Assembly: GCA_015061685.1 (NCBI GenBank)
Contig: SUWD01000027.1
Location: 1 to 33,362 of the forward strand
Direction of reading: 5' to 3'
From: Lentisphaerota bacterium
GTDB taxonomy: Bacteria > Verrucomicrobiota > Lentisphaeria > Victivallales > Victivallaceae
Length of the DNA stretch: 33,362 nt
The position numbers and the translations under genes are program-made. The first letter of the stretch is position 1; every line of letters begins with the position of its first letter. Below the pieces are notes generated by a model, which worked only from the letters and a program-made list of their open reading frames with translations, was not told the DNA's origin and did no database searches. Positions 31,491 through 33,362 of this stretch are shown piece after piece.

Positions 31491-32557
31491 GACACTTTTT
31501 TTGCAAGCGGTAAATGCGGAATAATGCACAGCGGCCGGGGCATGTCAATGCGGTAACCGTTGGGAGAGAGTATGCCATTTGAGGCGTCGAAGTCAAAAAA
31601 ACGGATCTCATCGGAGAATTCATTGGCGGCGGCGAAGAAATCTTCTCCGAGGAAGTTGATGTCACGCGGACTGCTTCCGCCTGTAAGCGTGAGAAAGGCA
31701 GGGGTCAGATTTCCGCAATCATCAAGTTTCACCAGTGCCACTGAATCAAATCCGCGATTGGAGCAGGCAAGGAAATCTTTTGCCGCAGAGAAACGCACCG
31801 CCGAGGCTTTGGTGGGATTATTCGCCCCTCTGGGCAGCAGAAGCAATTCGTCGATCTTTTCCAGTTTGCCGTTTTCAAAGCGGCAGGAGACCACGGTATT
31901 GCCAAGCTCGTTGAGCAGATAGCACAATGGACGCTCCGGATCAAAGAGCAGATGCCGGGGACCGCTGCCGGGAGTCATCTTGTTCACCACCGGATTCTTT
32001 TCATCGATGCCGTATTTTTCGTCAAAGGGGTAACAGCTTACCGTATCATTGCCCAGATCGGCTGTCGCCATGAATTTACCGTCCGGCGTGAATACGCAGC
32101 AGTGCGGATGAGCCTGCTCCTGCCGCTCCTTATTCGGACCGGAGCCGGAGTGACGGATGATCCGGGTCCTCTCTGCGATCATCCCGTTGTCATCCAGAGA
32201 AAATTCCGAAAAAGAAGCGGAAAAGTAGTTTGAGCAGTAGAGGAATTTCCGGTTCGCTGATACGGAGAGGTGACAGGAGGATTTCCCTCCGGAAGCGACG
32301 ATGCTGCCGTGGGGGATCAGCGTTCCGTCTTTGCTGACGGTAAAAGCGGCAACCCCGTCGGTACTCTGATCGACCCGGCAGGTGGAATAGAGAATTTCCC
32401 GGTCACGGTCAAATGCCAGATAACCGGCACAGGTGAGCGGAGTGAATGATTTTATCTCCGGTTTGCCGGTGCTGTCGAGATAACAGGTGTAAATGCCGCC
32501 GGTGCCGGGAGTTTCGTGCCATGAGGTGATAAATAGTGTCAAGCTGTTCTTTTTCAT
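31487..32557 (-). CDS. Lactonase family protein (6-phosphogluconolactonase-like beta-propeller)
   Basis: A 356-aa seven-bladed beta-propeller of the YbhE/Pgl lactonase family. Marks are LFITSWHETPGTGGIYTCYLD at the N-terminus, HLSVSANRKFLYCSNY, QAHPHCCVFTPDGKFMATADLGNDTV, GSGPRHLLFDPE and GGSSPRDINF. The family includes cytosolic 6-phosphogluconolactonase, so a role in the pentose phosphate route or hydrolysis of other sugar lactones is likely. I chose ATG 32557. The frame is open to 32644, but those 29 extra codons are made of F2 repeat DNA and do not match the family. Confidence 0.85.
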   Translation of the reverse strand: MKKNSLTLFITSWHETPGTGGIYTCYLDSTGKPEIKSFTPLTCAGYLAFDRDREILYSTCRVDQSTDGVAAFTVSKDGTLIPHGSIVASGGKSSCHLSVSANRKFLYCSNYFSASFSEFSLDDNGMIAERTRIIRHSGSGPNKERQEQAHPHCCVFTPDGKFMATADLGNDTVSCYPFDEKYGIDEKNPVVNKMTPGSGPRHLLFDPERPLCYLLNELGNTVVSCRFENGKLEKIDELLLLPRGANNPTKASAVRFSAAKDFLACSNRGFDSVALVKLDDCGNLTPAFLTLTGGSSPRDINFLGEDFFAAANEFSDEIRFFDFDASNGILSPNGYRIDMPRPLCIIPHLPLAKKVS

Positions 32558-32564
32558 AGATAAT

Positions 32565-32606
32565 GTCCCGAATTTTGTGAAACCCAAACAGGAGTTTATA
32601 AACAAA
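32565..32606 (+). repeat. F2 fragment (left end)
   Basis: ATAATGTCCCGAATTTTGTG followed by AAACCCAAACAGGAGTTTAT matches the left end of F2, including the TTGTGA and TATAAA hexamers. It stands directly upstream of the lactonase start, with its left end towards the gene. It ends before the panD promoter. Confidence 0.7.
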
Positions 32607-32663
32607 CATTTCTCCAAAATAGAGCCTTGAAAGCTTTTTTTCAAGTCTGTTTCCGGGAAAATG

Positions 32664-32692
32664 TTGAAAAATTGTGCTTCCGGTGGTATATT
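32664..32692 (+). promoter_or_regulatory. Promoter of panD
   Basis: TTGAAA (32664-32669), a 17-bp spacer and TATATT (32687-32692) form a strong sigma70-type promoter. The leader would be about 35 nt with AAGGAG at 32725-32730. Confidence 0.7.
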
Positions 32693-32737
32693 AATAGCGA
32701 ATTGTATGTGAAAGTGCGTTTATCAAGGAGTGAAAAT

Positions 32738-33097
32738 ATGTTCAGACAGATGCTTAATGGAAAGATCCACACCGCACGGATCACCCGTTGTGTGGTTGAT
32801 TACGAGGGAAGTTTGGAGATCGATCCGGAACTGTTGAAAGAAGCAAATATTCTGCCGTATGAGAAAATTCTGGTCGCCAACCGCAACAATGGTTCACGTC
32901 TGGAGACCTACGCCATCCCCGGCAAAGCCGGAAGCCGGGATTTCTGCCTCAACGGACCAGCGGCAAAGCTGGGAAATGTCGGAGATGTGGTCACGATCAT
33001 GGCATTTGCTGTAATTGAGGAAAAAGATACCGCAACGCACCACCCCACAGTGATCGTGCTGGATGAGAATAATCAGATCGCCAGCCGCCATAACTGA
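32738..33097 (+). CDS. panD: Aspartate 1-decarboxylase
   Basis: The 119-aa product is PanD, which makes beta-alanine from aspartate for pantothenate and coenzyme A. It is made as a proenzyme that cleaves itself between Gly24 and Ser25, both present in YEGSLEID, to form the pyruvoyl group. Other family marks are MLNGKIHTARIT at the N-terminus, the Lys9 position, ETYAIPGKAGSRDFCLNGPA (about 51-70) and GDVVTIMAF. ATG 32738 has AAGGAG 7 bases upstream. An earlier in-frame ATG at 32627 overlaps the promoter and is not used. It is a single-gene transcript. Confidence 0.96.
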   Translation: MFRQMLNGKIHTARITRCVVDYEGSLEIDPELLKEANILPYEKILVANRNNGSRLETYAIPGKAGSRDFCLNGPAAKLGNVGDVVTIMAFAVIEEKDTATHHPTVIVLDENNQIASRHN

Positions 33098-33113
33098 TTA
33101 TTGCTTTTTGCCT

Positions 33114-33147
33114 GCTGTCCTCCCCACAGAGGACAGCTTTTTTTTTT
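33114..33147 (+). terminator. Rho-independent terminator of panD
   Basis: GCTGTCCTC (33114-33122) pairs with GAGGACAGC (33129-33137) around a 6-nt loop, followed by ten T residues. This is a textbook terminator 16 bp past the panD stop. Confidence 0.95.
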
Positions 33148-33225
33148 GCCCGGCTTCACCCGGCGGTTTGCGGTGAGCGGCTCTGATCCGACCGGCTTGT
33201 CAGGGCGTAGCTTTATGCGGAGACT

Positions 33226-33362
33226 GATGGATGCAGTGTGAGGCAAGGTCGCGGGCAAATCAAGGCGGATGAGCAGGAGTGTACTAAACGTACATGACTG
33301 AACATAAAATCAAAGACTGCCTTACTCGCAGTCATGAGTACGGCATAAGCCGCACGGAATGG
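33226..33362 (+). repeat. F2 copy E, left arm, cut by window end
   Basis: The left arm of the core (GATGGATGCAGTGTGAGGCA through GTACTAAACGTACATGACTG) matches copy A closely. From 33301 the sequence departs: the A-copy loop is replaced by about 28 bases, then CAGTCATGAGTAC (33329-33341) pairs back with GTACATGACTG (33290-33300). A small GGC/GCC hairpin follows. The right arm, if present, lies outside the window. Confidence 0.6.

Noticed and set aside
32627..32737. Longer N-terminus for panD
   Set aside because: It would run through the promoter and lacks a ribosome site. PanD starts at 32738, which puts the cleavage pair at Gly24-Ser25 as in known enzymes.

Overview
The window looks like chromosomal DNA of a bacterium from the PVC superphylum, most likely Lentisphaerota (Victivallis-like). 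That placement is inference. It rests on pseudopilins with a FTLIE motif that lacks the usual preceding glycine, several SGNH hydrolases, a four-helix-bundle 'suffix' protein, and gene order. No rRNA or taxonomic marker was compared. Promoters that can be read follow a sigma70-like pattern (TTGAAA, about 17 nt, TATAAT-like).

Layout. Bases 1-570 are noncoding with palindromes. A minus-strand tRNA-Ala(GGC) with its own promoter and terminator follows. At 1.1-5.0 kb is a short division cluster (mraZ, rsmH, ftsL-like, ftsI) with two 10-bp-phased MraZ-box-like operators. After a repeat copy, 5.3-17.7 kb is a complete-looking type II secretion operon in the order (Gly-rich secreted protein) L/PilMN, M/PilO, C, D, E, F, G, [repeat], H, I, J, K, (small exported protein). 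The next stretch is mostly minus strand: SGNH hydrolase, four-helix suffix protein and serpin at 18.0-21.2 kb, then a plus-strand 634-aa membrane protein. A minus-strand block at 23.7-32.6 kb holds DUF2752, a HAD phosphatase, an ASRT-family protein, a GH36-like alpha-galactosidase, an alpha/beta esterase, an SGNH esterase, a YfcE-type phosphodiesterase, an HD hydrolase, a DtxR/MntR regulator and a lactonase. The window closes with plus-strand panD, a strong terminator and a repeat cut by the window end.

Two families of intergenic repeats run through the right two thirds and are the most unusual content. Family F2 (about 285 bp full length, at 14288-14572 and inverted at 21238-21521, plus partial copies) contains a core of about 122 bp that folds on itself. 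Copies differ in sequence but keep the pairing. Family F1 (four copies, all in plus orientation) ends in a CTCCGT/ACGGAG hairpin plus T-tract, and two copies carry exactly four 10-bp units of (T)TACGGAC. The same 4 x 10-bp array occurs twice at the four-helix suffix gene, once in its leader and once inverted inside its coding linker. I propose that this protein and these arrays form a mobile or regulatory system. This is a hypothesis from pattern only.

How the genes fit together. The left half makes division proteins and a secretion machine. The right half looks like glycan scavenging (alpha-galactosidase, two SGNH esterases, an esterase, a lactonase, a possible sugar-binding ASRT protein) with housekeeping genes between. 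A secreted serpin may protect the envelope from host or self proteases.
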